The translations under genes and the position numbers were made by a program. Shown one piece after another: positions 21,722 through 34,551 of a stretch of DNA of 53,527 nt. The notes beneath the pieces were generated by a model, which was not told the origin of the DNA, ran no database searches, and was given only the letters and a program-made list of their open reading frames with translations. Numbering within the stretch: position 1 is the first letter of the stretch; each line of letters begins with the position of its first letter. This DNA is from Tetmemena sp. SeJ-2015 (taxonomy: Eukaryota > Ciliophora > Spirotrichea > Sporadotrichida > Oxytrichidae): assembly GCA_027382625.1 (NCBI GenBank), contig JAJKFJ010022620.1, positions 1-53,527 on the forward strand. The letters run 5' to 3'.

Positions 21722-22960
21722 AAACTTTATGAGCATTAGAGAAACTGACTGAGGAATTGAATGTGGTAAACTTGCTAAGAATGCAGCGCCAAGTGAAACT
21801 GATGACGCAAGTCCTCATGAACTAAAAGCAGAAGCTGATTCTCCGATTTTAGAGAAAGAACCTGATTGAGACTAGCAGCTCATCTCAGGACTCGGACAAC
21901 AACAATAAGTTTGACACCTTCAAACTCATGGAGAGCAAGAATCCCATGATCAGACTTGTCTTCTTCGGCAAAATGAAGAAGATGATCACTTCCTATCAGA
22001 ACACATCCATTGGAGACATAGACAGGAGACTCTTCAGAGGTCTGTTCATGAGAAACTTGAAAGACTTTGATGAGGACTACAAGGAGAAGATTCAGAATAA
22101 GTCACTCATGATGAGACTCAAAGCTGCTATGCTTACCACAGCTGGTGGAGGTGATATCTCTCCAAGAAATGACAATTAATCATTATAAGTAGAGTTAAGT
22201 TTAAATGGAACAGAGTATGAGGCTAATGAGTAAAATGCAGATGAGATCATTCCAGCTTATAGCCAAGGATATTATTACACAATTTAAACAATAAAAAATT
22301 AAATATCCTTTGTCGAATTAAATAAAATGTCATCCTATCTCACTCTATTATTTTCTGTTTAGAATATAACGACTAACCTTAGATCTATCTACGGCCAGCT
22401 GAAGGAATAGACGATAACATGTACATTTCTTAGGAAGATGATGCACCTTAGAGCAATTACAAAAACCACATGGGCAGAGGAAGCTTCGGTCCTCACACTA
22501 GTAGCCAAGACTAGTACAGCTTCAGCAAAAACAATCCATCAATTCTCCATCCCTCTCAGTCTCAGTAGGTGGTTATGATTGGACTCCACAATCATTTTGA
22601 AAGTACCAAGAATGCCATGGTGACTAGTGATCACGGAGAAAATTCTATAACCATTGACAAATTGATTTTAAGATTGAGATCAGTTAATTTTATGTGTATA
22701 AATCAGATCTTGTGGGAAAGGCTGAAGCATTTAAATATGCTAACAACATTTCAAAGCGCATTAACAAGCACAATCCTTCCTCTTCACTCACTTAAATCAA
22801 GCCTAACATATTTATTGAATACTTTCTTTACTCCAAAATCCTTAATATATATTAAGAGAGCAGTCACCTACCAAGAACTTTTAATATGGCAAGAGCTCAA
22901 TCAATATATCCAAAGCAGAAGATGACATAGAAAATCAGATCATTATAAGTAAACTATCAA
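21722..22960 (+). CDS. Unidentified gene, charged N-terminal block and Ser/Asn-rich block
   Basis: One frame runs EKLTEELNVVNLLRM, QKLILRFQRKN, then SSSSQDSDNNNKFDTF and the region FFGKMKKMITSYQNTSIGDI to about 22270. A second block (about 22385-22650) reads RPAEGIDDNMYISQEDDAP and GRGSFGPHTSSQDQY. A third (about 22710-22950) reads DLVGKAEAFKYANNISKR. Gaps between blocks are AT-rich and probably introns or IESs. An in-frame TGA just upstream of 21725 means the first block needs a further upstream start exon. No family was recognised. Confidence 0.45.
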
Positions 22961-22988
22961 GTATTATTCTCTTAATGTTTAGTTAATT

Positions 22989-23490
22989 ATGGAATCAGAG
23001 TAAGCTCACACACAGAAAGTAAAGAAGCCAACGCCCAAGATTGATTCATTGATCAGCTCTGGGCATGGATCAGTCACGGACAGCTTGAATTTATTTGAAA
23101 AGTAGCATAGAGACAGAGAACTAGCTCCTGTTCCTGACAATAACCATGTGTAAATGTATTTACAAAGAGCCTTAAGAATGTCCCTTTTATAATTTAGATT
23201 TACTCAGCTTAACTCTGCATAGTGCAAGTAATCCTTATAACAGCTCAGTTAATATTTCAAACGCAATAGACACTCAGCCATAGGCAAACATTAGTTATTT
23301 TAGTATTTATAATCCATTTTTATTAAACTAAGTCTCAAGGCCAAATTAAATATCACACAAGTCTCCCTTGGTGGTTAATGAATAGATTCCACAAAGATCA
23401 AATGCCCCAATTTTCGGAAGAGTAGACCTTAAAAACACTTCTCCAATAAGCTACTCGGGCGATAAACTCAATTAATCTCACAAAAATATA
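22989..23490 (+). CDS. Unidentified low-complexity protein
   Basis: ATG at 22989 begins MESEQAHTQKVKKPTPKIDS. The frame continues through DSLNLFEKQHRDRELAPVPDN to a GTGTAAATG donor-like site near 23150 and resumes after about 23205 with SASNPYNSSVNISNAIDTQ and APIFGRVDLKNTSP. It ends at a TGA near 23488. Ser/Asn/Gln-rich with no recognised domain. It may be the 3' part of the preceding gene. Confidence 0.45.
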
Positions 23491-24590
23491 TGAATACACT
23501 CAACATAAATGCAATAATGCTTATCTTATTCAATTATTTTCAATAATTTTCTTCTTTAGAATTCAATATTTATGCTATAAATTTAAATGAGGAATTAATT
23601 CCAAAAAGTAAATGTTTCTAATTAAAAAGAATTAGACACATATGCTTCTGCTTAAATGTTAAATTAATTTCACACTGTTTCGAGCCCATATTATTGAGGA
23701 TTTGTATTTTGTAAATGCCTTTTAGTAGTTCACAGCAACTAAAAATTAATTTGACTAAAAATTGGAGTTCAAGAGTTATATGCAGCCTAAATAACTGTAG
23801 CAAGATCCCGCAAGATAGATGAAAAATAAAAAACCAATGTTAAAATTTTCTTTCTTGCAAAAAAGTTAATACCGCTTTCCGATTATTGTGTTCAAATTTA
23901 CAATTTCCCCTCATTATTTAAAAAATTCAACTTTTTCTATCATTTATAGCTATTAGCATTTATGAAAGCTAAATATAAATCTTAGTTAGTTTAGTTATAT
24001 GCTATAAATGTTATAGATGCTGTAATTTACCATTGATTAGGTGGTTGCGGATAATGATTTTACTTCTTACGCAATTAAATTATCCTTAATCAAAATACTA
24101 TTTTAGCAAAGAGCGGTCAATCAAATCAATTCAAAGGCTTACAATAAAATATGATTGCTTTCATCTTTATAAAAATGGATTTTTAAATTCATTTAAAAGA
24201 TCTTTATCATTCCCGTATAAATATCTCTGAAAATTTTCTTTAGCTTTATAAAAGGATAGTATATTTTCTCTCTATAATTTGTAAATTATCTATCTAATTA
24301 AAAAATAATTATGAGAATATATTTAATAAGCTTAGTATGTGTGATTCTTAAATTAGCTAAAATATAATTAAACTCAAAGTGTATTTTTAGAGATTGATAC
24401 TCATAAGTGAATTTAAACACTTGGCCGATTCCCTTAAAATAAAAACAGGGTTTAAATCTATTCTCTATAAGCAAACCAAAACACACACATGTGCTTTGTA
24501 TTTGCTTATAAGATAAATAGTTTACATTGATTGGTAAACATTTAGTTATAGAGGATTTATATTATAAGATTATTAGTTATTTATCTTTTT
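23491..24590. other. AT-rich spacer
   Basis: About 1.1 kb of very AT-rich DNA lies here with stop-dense frames. The short minus-strand frames at 23618 and 24298 have no supporting composition. No gene seen. Confidence 0.6.
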
Positions 24591-24594
24591 TGCA

Positions 24595-25990
24595 GCACTG
24601 TTCACCCCATGCACCACCTTCACCTTCAAAGTGGCTACAAGCCAAATTTACAAATATTCTCTACAATAATCTTTAAATTTGAATTAGAAATTGCTTATCT
24701 TAAAATTATATGTTAAGCCAAATTACAACCTGATCACCCCAACTGATCACAACTACTTCTCTAAATACCTTTAATTTACTATAAATTAGACTCATAACCA
24801 TGATTATTGAATGCAATTTGACTAGAAATTAAGATAAAATAAATGCTTTCTTTATAAAATATAATTAATTCTCATATGCAAGTCAGGAGATGCTCTACTC
24901 GAAACCTTATGTAAACTTCACACATGAATAGATTGAAGACACCAGATAGCTCAGCTATTATATATCAATATTTTTGCTAGTGCTTTGAAATGGACTTCAA
25001 ACGGCAGGAAATAGATTTATAATTTAAAATACCAATGTGTTCCAGTGACGAATATCGCGATGACGATTCCAGGTTAAGCCAACCTATCGACTGAATCTTT
25101 AAATTATTTGTTTGCTTGACTTCAACAGCCTATCACTCGATGAGTTGTTTGAAATCCACAAGAACTACGCATTCTAAATCAAGTCTCTGAAGCAGAAAGT
25201 CAGACTCATGGCCAGGCACTACTACCGTAAAAATAACATACCAATCACCAAATAACTTTACCTCTTTTCATTGTATATGATTTAGAAATATTTATTAGAA
25301 AAGGGCCTATGAGTAGATAGACTCATACTATTAAAATTAAAGTTACAAATAAATGAACTGATAACGATATTAAAATATAACGTTAGCGAATAAAGTGTAA
25401 TTGTGAATCGTGCGAAGCTGGAAGGTATAATAAACTATAGCTAGACAAATTATGGTCTCTTCACTTGAGGCTCAATAAAAAGAGATCCACGTGTCTTCAA
25501 ATAGAAATGACAAGGGATCTTCATAGCAACTCCCTAAGCTCTCTACAACAACCATCGATATTTACTCATTAAAAACATAATGATGTTTCTTCTATTAACA
25601 AAATCTATTCAGCAAGTTTATTTGTTAAGTTCAAATAAACATTTATTTTGAAAAATAGAATCTCTTTATAAAAAAGAATAAGTTTTATTTTTATGTGTAT
25701 GTTTGATATTGACTACGCAAAGAAATTGAAATTGTCCAAGAGCAACATAAAGTTGTTGAAGAATAATTACGCACCTTAACTGATGCTAGGATATTATTAT
25801 TTTTGCTCACTTTTCAATTTGAGCCATACATCGCCAAAATCGAAGCCTCCTATTTAAATTTATAGATCTTATTTCTCTATCTCAAAAGGTAAAATTTGAA
25901 AGCAAGAGGGGCACAAGATTCACTAACGGACGCCAAATCTAATTAATCTGGATTCTGACCATAAGGGCAAAATACCAGTTATAAATATTC
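24595..25990 (+). CDS. Dispersed coding blocks of an unidentified coiled-coil protein
   Basis: Separate blocks share one strand: MLYSKPYVNFTHEQIEDTRQ (about 24890), MCSSDEYRDDDSRLSQPID joined across an IES to FNSLSLDELFEIHKNYAFQ and KSLKQKVRLMARHYYRKN (25040-25250), MVSSLEAQQKEIHVSS (about 25452), LRKEIEIVQEQHKVVEEQL (about 25717) and NLINLDSDHKGKIPV (about 25938). The helical pattern after SLDEL is reminiscent of the N-terminal coiled coil of RPGRIP1/RPGRIP1L basal-body proteins, but that is only a guess. Intervening DNA is AT-rich and likely IES. Order and completeness are unverified. Confidence 0.4.
25093..25121. other. IES, pointer GACT
   Basis: GACT occurs at 25089-25092 and 25118-25121. 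Removal of 29 bp bypasses a TGA and gives in-frame LSQPIDFNSLSLDEL. Confidence 0.75.
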
Positions 25991-25999
25991 TCAGGCTCA

Positions 26000-27331
26000 T
26001 ATATATTTTCAGACTCAAAATTAAAAAACTTTAAATTCAAAATATTGCAATTTAAAACTGCTAGCAAACTTTAAAAAGATGAGGATGCAGTGTAAACAAT
26101 CCACTTGATACGATAATACACACTAAATATTTCATGACTAGTTTAAACTCTCAGGAGAAAATTTTCACACAAAATATGTCTCGTTATAAAGTTACCTATA
26201 AATTTAATTTTCTTCCTAGATGGAAAAATTATTTGATAAAGCCTATCAACCATCTTTCTCTAAAATCCATTTTAATTTATTTTTATAGGTTTTTACTTAA
26301 TAAAAAATATAAACTCATCTATAATGAACGACTTTATAACTCATAAATTTCAAAAAAACTAAAATTTTTAATATTTTTAATCTGGAAAGACTTTGATTAC
26401 TTCATAAAATATTAAATGGTTAATATATTATTATTCATCGATAATTAATAAAAGAGATAGCTTCCTTAATAGCCGTATTAAAAATTAAATTACGCAACTA
26501 GCATATATCGCTTAGTCCAATTAGAAAATACAAAATTATTCTCACATATTTAAATGATTTAGATTTAAATAGTAGATCTAGAGTTTTTATTTTAAAATTG
26601 ATAAAATTTGTTATAAAATAATAATTAGTCAGAATGAAAATAGAAATTATTATTTTAAATTATTACTTTATCTGGGTATATTAAGACTAATCAACTTCAT
26701 TTTCTCCAATGAAATTAAAATATTTACTCCAGTTATAAATTATTAATCTATCATAATTATAACTACAAATTGTATTTAAATAGCAGAATTATTTCTAAAG
26801 TATTTAAATGAGGATTGATTATTGGTTCATTAAGAGGCACGAGTTTAATATATTTATAGTTATCGACTGCGTGTGTCAGTATAGATTTTTAAGACTCTTA
26901 TTCGAATGCAAATGCTTAAACATGGGGTTTAAATTTTACATCACTATAAATCGGCATTTTAAAGACAACAAAACCTGCAATTTACCGATATTTACAAATT
27001 AAATACCACACAAAAATAAACAAAAAACTAATTTGCAAGTTTGATATTAAATAATAATTTTTAAAGCAAAATTAAATTATCTCCCTAACATTTCTAAAAG
27101 ATTTAAATCTTTTTATACCTGGAAACGATTAATTTTAAAAAAGAATAATTTTCAAAAAGATTAAAGATCTAAGATTAAATAATTTGTTTCCATCGATTTT
27201 TCTTAGACATTCCATGAATAATTTAGAGTGTTATTTTAACCATTAATTATTAAACTATTCTAATTAATTCTGATTCCTTAATAATGAAAACACTTAGGAT
27301 TACATTAAATCATAATTTAAATTTAAATAAA
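26000..27331. other. AT-rich spacer
   Basis: No supported gene. The plus frames at 26134-26346 and 26808-27002 are Lys/Tyr/Phe/Leu-rich products of AT-biased sequence and are not followed by in-frame blocks. Confidence 0.55.
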
Positions 27332-29207
27332 ATGATAAACCAAAAACAGCAGAGAGGTGCAACTCTCAGCCATTTCTAGAAACCTAATAAATATTTCAAT
27401 TTTGGAGTGGCTTTGGTTTCAGTTTCTTCACTGCTTGCTCTGAGCAATAGCTAAACAATATCTTATAGAATGCTTATGAAATATTTTAATATTTCAAATA
27501 TCGTGTCCAACTCTAAACTGCGACTCCTCAGTCACGAATTCAGCATGCTACTTGCACGACGAGCAGCAGCCAGTGGACAAAATATATTCCTACTCTTGCG
27601 ACACTTATTAGCTTCTAGACTCAGGTGGTGGTCCACAATAGGTTTGTGACTTTATTTGCACATGTATTTATGCTTATACTTCGCTCTCAATTCGTCAGCA
27701 TGGTTTAACGAGGACTACTAATCATTAACGAAAGCTGACGACCCAAACAAGTCAGCTGTCTTTTAATTTAATGCTGTTTATAAAAAGAGATCAGTGGGCT
27801 ACTGCCGCTATGTCTCCTCTCTTTACAATATGCTTAACAATCAAAAAAGTAATTTAGCATTTAATACTTTATTGTAATAAGGAATAATTGAAATAAGATA
27901 TTATTATCTTAAATATAATCAAGGTAATTTTGTGAATGGGCGCTCTTGCTCTGACTCGAGTTAGTGCTTTTCTCAAAGATGTGTGAGTGGAGTGTGCACT
28001 GGCCTTGATGTAAACTAAAACTGCAACTCCCACGCAGACTGCTAAAATGGCTACTTCTGCGATCAGTTATTAAATTTTAAATAAATGAATCAGTCTACTC
28101 TGTGGCCTTACCCTTCTACTTGCTCCATTTTCCTTTCCTCTTATGAAGCCTGCAATGAGGATTATGAATGCGATATTAAAATTCTAATTATGAAATATTA
28201 ATAGATATCTAATCATACTGCTGGTATGCATCTAATGAGGATAGAGTGGCCACACCCTCAGTCAAGCGTTGCCTCCCTATGTACTCTCAGGAAGTCGGTA
28301 CTTCAATCAAATTCAAGTATAATTTTGTGTCTATGAATCATTATTTATTTGAATGGGATGGTACAGCGCTAACATCTCTAAGACAACCAACTTCTCAGAC
28401 ATTTCCTACGACGACTACAAAAGGAATGGCATGTATTGCAAATCTGGCTTTGCATTCCCTCTCCTCCCCACCAGTACCACTCAAGCCAACTGCACTTCAG
28501 TTGACTTCCTAAATATAAGGGAGTCCAATTGCTAAAGAACTAAAGCTACCCCTGCGATCCTACTAACTAATCTGCAAAGTGTGAGCTCTACTTCTTCAAG
28601 ATATATTATGATTAGTTTTTCTTGGCGTAATATCCTGATCCAGCTAAAGTTTCAAAGATAGTTAGATAGTCTAAAACTCTTCTATTTAATAAGTTTAAGA
28701 CCCAAGATCAATTAAAGTATCAGAATTTCAAAGTAAATTGCGGCTGCGCTATGGATGAAGATCACGGCTACTGCTCGAAACTATTAGGAACAGAAACATA
28801 TCAATAATATAATAAGCATTTTTGAGATATCAGGCGGCTATGACAGCTCACAAAAAAGTTTAATTAATATGTCTACAATTTAGTTGTAGAATGTTATCTA
28901 TCTTTTCTTAAATTTTTTCCTATAATCTTAAGTTCTTGAAGAGTCAAATTGTCACACTTTAGATAGGTACGACCTAAGGGCGCAGAGAGATGTGTGTGGA
29001 ACTTCTAGCTCAGACGACTTGGACGATGCAGTTTCTCAGCTGTTCTAAATAAACTACTGGCCGATAGTGAATGGAGATAGAAGTGGGTGTGCGGAGGACC
29101 TGTTCCCAGACAGTTTAACGAATCAACAAAAGTTATTTGGATTGTAAGGTATTATGGTTTCAGCAATGGTGATAGTGCTCTCTATATCTTTAGCTTTTTC
29201 TTTTTGA
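27332..29207 (+). CDS. Cysteine-rich cell-surface protein with C-terminal membrane anchor
   Basis: ATG at 27332 gives a hydrophobic segment (VALVSVSSLLALSNS) that fits a signal peptide. Across the IES at 27463 the frame continues CPTLNCDSSVTNSACYLHDE, and later SCSDSSQCFSQRCVSGVC, NCNSHADCQNGYFC, ACNEDYECD, CNSVD-type and CGCAMDEDHGYC segments. Spacing of the cysteines resembles Dickkopf/EGF-like surface repeats that are common in ciliates. A final hydrophobic stretch, MVSAMVIVLSISLAFSF, ends directly at TGA 29205-29207, which suggests a tail anchor or GPI-type signal. At least three more IESs or introns, or frame changes, occur between blocks. Ligand and role unknown. Confidence 0.65.
27463..27502. 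other. IES, pointer AATATC
   Basis: AATATC occurs at 27457-27462 and 27497-27502. Removal of 40 bp joins NSQTIS to CPTLNCD in frame, directly after the signal-peptide-like segment. Confidence 0.8.
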
Positions 29208-29449
29208 AGAATATATTTTCAACTGTTCACTAGTTTTGTGTTAATCATACATATCATCAAATCAAAATATTAGTTTTGTGTGTAATTTAAAAATGAAAGA
29301 TAATATATTGGAATTATATAATTGTGATTTAAAAGCAAAATATGTTCTAATATAGCTAGAATGTTTATCAAAAGATCTATTTTCAATTAAATGGTAATGC
29401 TAAATAATTATTTTGATATTAAATTAAAGATAAATTAATTCGCAACATC

Positions 29450-29900
29450 ATTTCTATGGCAACTATGACTACTTCATTTGGAAAGGCATCTCATTTTAAA
29501 ATTCTTAATTAGGAGGAGGCTTCTAAGGGGATATGATTCATTAATTTGTACAATATTTTCTTAATTTTTGTAAGGGGGATTTAAGTAAAACGCAAGGAGC
29601 AACAACTTGCAAAGCGAGGAGGAATTCCTGGATTTGTAGAGCAGTTCCCAACTAAATAGAGTTGTTATTAACTCTAATGCAACCCTAATTGTGCTATTAA
29701 ACTAGGGAGCTTTCTTGCAGTACTCTCATCGCTCTAAGTTCGCTAGCAGAAGGGACCAAGCTGCAACTAATTTCATTTAAAGATATAATAAATTAAAGCT
29801 GAAGAAGTGAACTAAGCATACAAGCTTGACTAATGGCCAACACCTCGCTCTATCAAGGACGACTTGGAAAGATCCAAGAAAGATGATTTAATCATTTAAA
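29450..29900 (+). other. Probable coding fragments of unknown product
   Basis: Two stretches look protein-like: KRKEQQLAKRGGIPGFVEQ (about 29588-29650), then HRSKFASRRDQAATNFIQRY (about 29728) followed one frame later by AEEVNQAYKLDQWPTPRS (about 29800). They could be a short separate gene or the missing start of the Seh1-like gene downstream. Neither could be joined by a clear pointer. Confidence 0.3.
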
Positions 29901-30014
29901 ATATAATCAAAGTTTGCCAAAATATTAAATTATAGAACTTGCATAAACTGATAAAGTTTAAATTTCACTTGGTATTTTAATGCTTTAGGCATTTTAAATT
30001 CTTTTATAAAATAA

Positions 30015-31053
30015 GATGGTGGTGACATTCTCGACTAGTCACATGTAAGTGGCATAGATGAGAGCATGATGATTGACACTTACAATTCTACCGCCTAAAA
30101 CTTGACTGCGGAGTAAGAGAAGTAGATTGAGCATTTGCGATACTAGTGGAGTGCTGACTTCGCAGATCCCACCTATGGCCACGTTCTCGCAGTCTCAGAC
30201 TTTGAAGGGAGAGTAAACATACTTCAGTTCGATGAAAAGATCAGGAAATGGAGTCACCATGCCACTTTAAAGTTAGATACATATCCACACTACTTGCCAT
30301 TTATTTACACATAAGTTTGAATCTCAAGTGCAAGATGTTAAATTTCAGCCTAAGACTGGTCAAGGGTACTGCTTGAGATTGGCTGTAGCTCTTTTGAACG
30401 GTCAAGTTCACATTTACGAAGGAGAGTTCTTTGATGGGGAGTGGGAGTTCACTCTCGAGCACAACATTTTGACTAGTCTGTTCGGGTGCTCCAAGTTAAG
30501 TTGGTGCAAAGATCCTTCGATCTGCTCCACTTCTTGCTGTTGGAGTAAATGACCCCAGAGAAAGCTAAGGCCTTAAGTTTGAACAGACTACTGACATGGA
30601 TTGATTTATTTAAATTAATTTAAATTGGAAAGTTTCACAAGAAGCCAAGTTCAGTTTTACTAACTGGATAAAGTGATGGAGCAATTTAAACTCGTGGCCT
30701 CTTATTCACTTGGGGATGAGCTCTAAGTTGTGACAGATCTAGTTGGACAGGAGTCTATGGAAGCAATCATAACCTACTTGGAGTAGCTTCCAATACGGGA
30801 GAGGTCCATGTTCTCAAAGTTCAATTTCTGAGTTCTCCTGCACAATAACTAAAGTTTTATTTAACTTCTCAAGATTGATCCAGTCTCAAAAACTCAAGCT
30901 AAGAATTTATATGTTTTAAAAGCCAACAAAAATGTGTCTCTCGAATGGAATTAGTTTGGCACTGAGTTATTCTTCTCCTCTCAATCTGACCAAATTACAG
31001 CTCATAAAATTTCAATTTAGAACAACTTGGCTGAGAAAATAATTTTTGATTGA
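30015..31053 (+). CDS. Seh1-like WD40 nucleoporin (Sec13/Seh1 family)
   Basis: Seh1 is a beta-propeller subunit of the nuclear pore Y-complex and of the SEA/GATOR2 complex. Visible blocks follow the family order: WSADFADPTYGHVLAVSDFE (equivalent of the WAHPEFGQVLA strand), RKWSHHATL, then across an IES QVQDVKFQPKTGQG, RLAVALLNGQVHIYE, WEFTLEHNI, KLSWCKDPS, PLLAVGVND, HNLLGVASNTGEVHVLKVQF and VSLEWNQFGTELFFSS. It ends at TGA 31051-31053. A one-base shift is needed near 30525 between the WCKDPS and LLAVG strands. The first propeller blade (SFDFHGRRMAT-type) is not present and must lie upstream, possibly in the fragments at 29450-29900. Confidence 0.7.
30275..30317. other. IES in Seh1-like gene, pointer AAGTT
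   Basis: AAGTT occurs at 30270-30274 and 30313-30317. Excision of 43 bp gives in-frame HATLKFESQVQDVKFQP and removes a TGA. Confidence 0.8.
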
Positions 31054-31157
31054 TTTAATGAACATTTTTGCTAACTTCTTGATTCTACTTGAAATAGATG
31101 TTTGAGAGATATATAATTATATCTCCTCCTTACAATCGATTTAAAATTGTGCACAAA

Positions 31158-34100
31158 TCAAAATAGAAACAGTTTCTTGAATTTGAAAGTTAGGCTGTCG
31201 TTTTCTTACATGAGATAGTTTCTTTGCTTTATAAGCTCTCTTTTGGTAGTCTGGTTTTTCTCACTTAACTTCATGGCTCCTATGCCACTAACGCTTATTG
31301 AACCGTTAAGTCCATGAGCCCCTATTGCGGAAGTCACTCCAGAAATTTGATCTTTCAAGAGAGACTTGATTTACACTCTCAGTTCTCTATTCTTGAGTAT
31401 AATTTGCTGCCCCTTTTGCTTGGAAATGAAGAGTTTCTTTCCCTCTGCTGCTAGTTAATCAGTCATAGTCACTATACGCTTCAGTTCATCGTTAAATCTC
31501 TATAAAGAAGATAGTTTAAGGCAAAGAAATTATTACAGCTAGGATATTCATCGAGTCTATAATCATCCTATACTCTTTCGAAGTTTAGATTATCTGCTCT
31601 ATGTAGGGTGTGGTTTTCAAGAAGTCTTAAAATCGTTTCTCAAACTCATCAAAGATGTCCAGGTCCTCAAAATAAACTGTATTCAAATCTCCACTGCCAT
31701 CATTTCCATTTAGTCCAAAGTTAAGTGCTTGTCCAAATCTATCAAACTATTGAGGAGGATAAAATTATCCATTCTAGTTCATGTACTATTGCTAAAATTG
31801 ATTATTCTGATTAAAGCCAGGTTAATAAATTGATGAAGTCTCCATGGTGTTTGGGTTTTAGTTTGAAACTCTCAAAGACATAGGGTTCAAACTTTAGGAA
31901 TCATAGACTCCCTCTTAATAATTGTAAGCAGCTCTGTTCTTTACTTGTCTCTTCGGAGATTCCATTTCTATCATTGAATTGCCGTTATCTTCATAATCAT
32001 TAATTTACAAAAGTTAAATAGAACTGCTTTTATTCAAGGTTTAACCAGAGTCATTATTATGTGCTTTTCCATAGTATTGGGGATTCATTCCATGAGTATT
32101 CTTGAGCTCCTTACTTTGGAACAATTCTCTGCCATTTTGAGAACTCTACCTTACCTAAGATTATCTCACACTACTATTTCTTAGAGTGTTCTTGGGCTAC
32201 TAGGACTGCCTTTGTCCAAAAGACATTGTCTGATTGTTAATTTGCAAATGACCATTCAAGCTTGCTCCTCTCGATGACAAAGAGCCGTTGCTGAAATACT
32301 AGTGATTGACATTATTCATCAAACCAGAAGATGGATTTGTGATGTTTCTCGTGGACAACAAAGGATTCAGATTACTTGAAGCTCCTTTCGTATTATTTTG
32401 GTTTGGTATGGGCACTCCTGCTTTATTAAGTTTGAAGTTTTATACTTAAAACTAGGCACTTGCTGAATTGTTACTCTACTCTTAGAATTCATTAGGACTG
32501 CTGCCTTAATAACTGACATTGCTATTTTATTTGCCTGATGAGTCTGTGTTAACTCCTAGTAAGTTGGATTAGCTTGCGGTTTGGTTTTTGGCTTTCTTGT
32601 TAAATTTTGATCTTTCATAGGAATTGAATATCTCTTGGTCATCATCGAACCCATTCAAATCATCTTGAAGCTCTAGGTCATCTTATCTCGAGTCATATGA
32701 GTTGTGATGCTCAATCATTGAGGCCTTAAACTTTCCATTATCGGTTTAAAGCTCTAGCAGGGAATTCTACCTAGAATTTTGAAGTGTAGGATTTTTGTTC
32801 TTGGAAATGTTCCTAATCAACTATATTAATAGAGTGAGTGAGTTATGAATTATAAGCTTGTGTTAAACTTTCCCTTTGTTCTTGTTTTTGAATCTCCCTG
32901 ATTGGACCTGTTGCTTTGATAGCCAGTGCTTTCGAAAGTGGTCTAGCAGTTTGAAGTGTCTCTCTACTTGAGTGAGGCATTTCTTTTCTATCTTGAGTTA
33001 TCAACTTGTAACTTGAGGAGAGAGATCTTGCCCTTCTTTTACAGCAACTTCAAATTGAGTGATTACACTTACTTTTGCAGCTCCTGAATTTAACAAAATT
33101 AGTGAAAAGGAAATAAGCAATAAATCTTAAGTTGCTAGTCTACTATGAGATGCTCTCTTTCAAGGCATTCATTTCTTTGACACTAATATACTTTATTCTT
33201 TTCTCTTAAGTTCTGAGCTTTTTCTTCTTTACTCATAACTCTCTGACTGTTTTTCAACTGCTTTTAAATAAATTGGAATTTAAACAATTAGAAATATGAG
33301 GTATTTAAGAGTATAAATTTAAAAAAGAGAGATAGATAGAGATTATTGCTTAATTAATATCTTATAAATATTTTATGATTAAGTCAAGTTCTATCTTTAG
33401 ATATATTTTATAAAAAAGACTCGATTAAATATGTGTGATTTTGTCTATAATATATTGCAAAATAATGATGCTTATTGCAATCTAAACTTTGTCTGAGAGC
33501 CATCCCGCTTAGTAGTAGCTTGGCATTCTCCATAGAGGCTTTCAAATCAAACTACTGGTGTTTTTCATTTTGTGCTGTCATATTTTGAGAAGCAAGTTGC
33601 CCTTTGGTATCTTTGCCAGCATGATTTAGAGTATTCTTATTTTCATCTTGAACTAAATCATTAGTGCCAAGTGCACTAGAGGGATTTCTACCATGCTTGA
33701 ATGAAGCTATAAGCACATTCTCAATTTCCCAGTCTTCATTTTCCTACTCGTATTCTTACTGAGGCTCCTAGTTATTAGCTTCTAAATAATATAGAGCTAA
33801 TTCCATTTTAATTAATGCTTCTAGAATATAATCTGCTTTATAATTTTAATGATCTTGAGCGTTTTAGTGTCTGGAATAATTTGAAGAATTATAGTTTTGG
33901 CTGCTCCATTAAGAGTTTTGCATAGCTATGCTTGCCTGCATTTAATTGCTCATGTAGGCTTGGTAAGAATTCTAAACTTGCACATTCACTTAAATTCAAT
34001 TCAAATAAATCAGCTATTTAATTTTATAAAAGAATTAATTATAATTTCGAATATAAAATAACTTTAGTATGCTGCATGCTTTTTCAATAACTAATTTAAA

Positions 34101-34363
34101 CATGTTTAATAAGTATTCATAATTGATAAGTTAGGGTTTTAATTTTGGTTTTTAAGATTTTAAGTCTGACTGTGGGTGGTGTGCATTTCATTTAGAGTGC
34201 TATTGAAAAATGTAGTGGTGAAATCAGAAGGCGACATTAAGCTGGCTCCCATCTGCTCAGCAATTTAACTAACATCCTTATTGTGGTGGTTACTCTGCCT
34301 CCCCTCAATTTTCTGCTAAGTTAAGTAGCTCGCCTTCGTCATCGTCTGATTTTACTCTGCCAT
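31158..34363 (-). CDS. Gln/Asn-rich coiled-coil protein, unidentified
   Basis: Blocks on the minus strand run from ATG at 34363 (MAEQNQTMTKASYLTQQK, SPSDFTTTFFNS), through NSYQAYMSNQMQASIAMQNS and YILEALIKMELALYYLEANN (33475-33980), NLRE joined to MNALKESISQQTSNL (about 33190), LNLKLLQKKGKISLLKLQVD, and acidic/Asn-rich parts (DDLELQDDLNGFDDDQE, about 32660). The C-terminal helix (FNDELKRIVTMTDQLAAEGK, LRVQIKSLLKDQ, about 31350-31500) ends at TGA 31158-31160. Long parts of 31600-33000 are Gln/Asn/Ser-rich. An IES with pointer AGAAA near 33200 is likely. No family recognised; a cytoskeletal or basal-body role would be a guess. It is divergent from the LMBR1 gene, with 188 bp between the start codons. 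Confidence 0.6.
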
Positions 34364-34551
34364 TTATTATTGCTTATTGTAAAACTTTTACTCCATTTTA
34401 TAATTTGAATTTAAATTCCCAACTTATTCTCATACCATTTAAAACATCTCTGTTTAAGATAATGAGGGATTAGAACAGATTAAATTAGATCTTTCTTCAT
34501 TGCGTTATAACTGAGAGAGGAGAATAATAATTTCTAAATCAAATTTGAGAA
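34364..34551. promoter_or_regulatory. Short divergent intergenic region
   Basis: There are 188 bp between two start codons pointing away from each other, so both promoters must be in this space. It is AT-rich; no specific motif can be defended. Confidence 0.4.

Noticed and set aside
26134..27002. Two short plus-strand frames in the AT-rich region
   Set aside because: Composition (Lys, Tyr, Phe, Leu, Asn) is that expected from AT-rich non-coding DNA, and no neighbouring in-frame blocks or pointers were found.
27600..27700. A possible 11 bp IES with pointer TTCG in the cysteine-rich gene
   Set aside because: Joining at TTCG keeps the frame, but the excised piece would be shorter than any other IES here, and an intron or larger IES ending nearby is equally possible.
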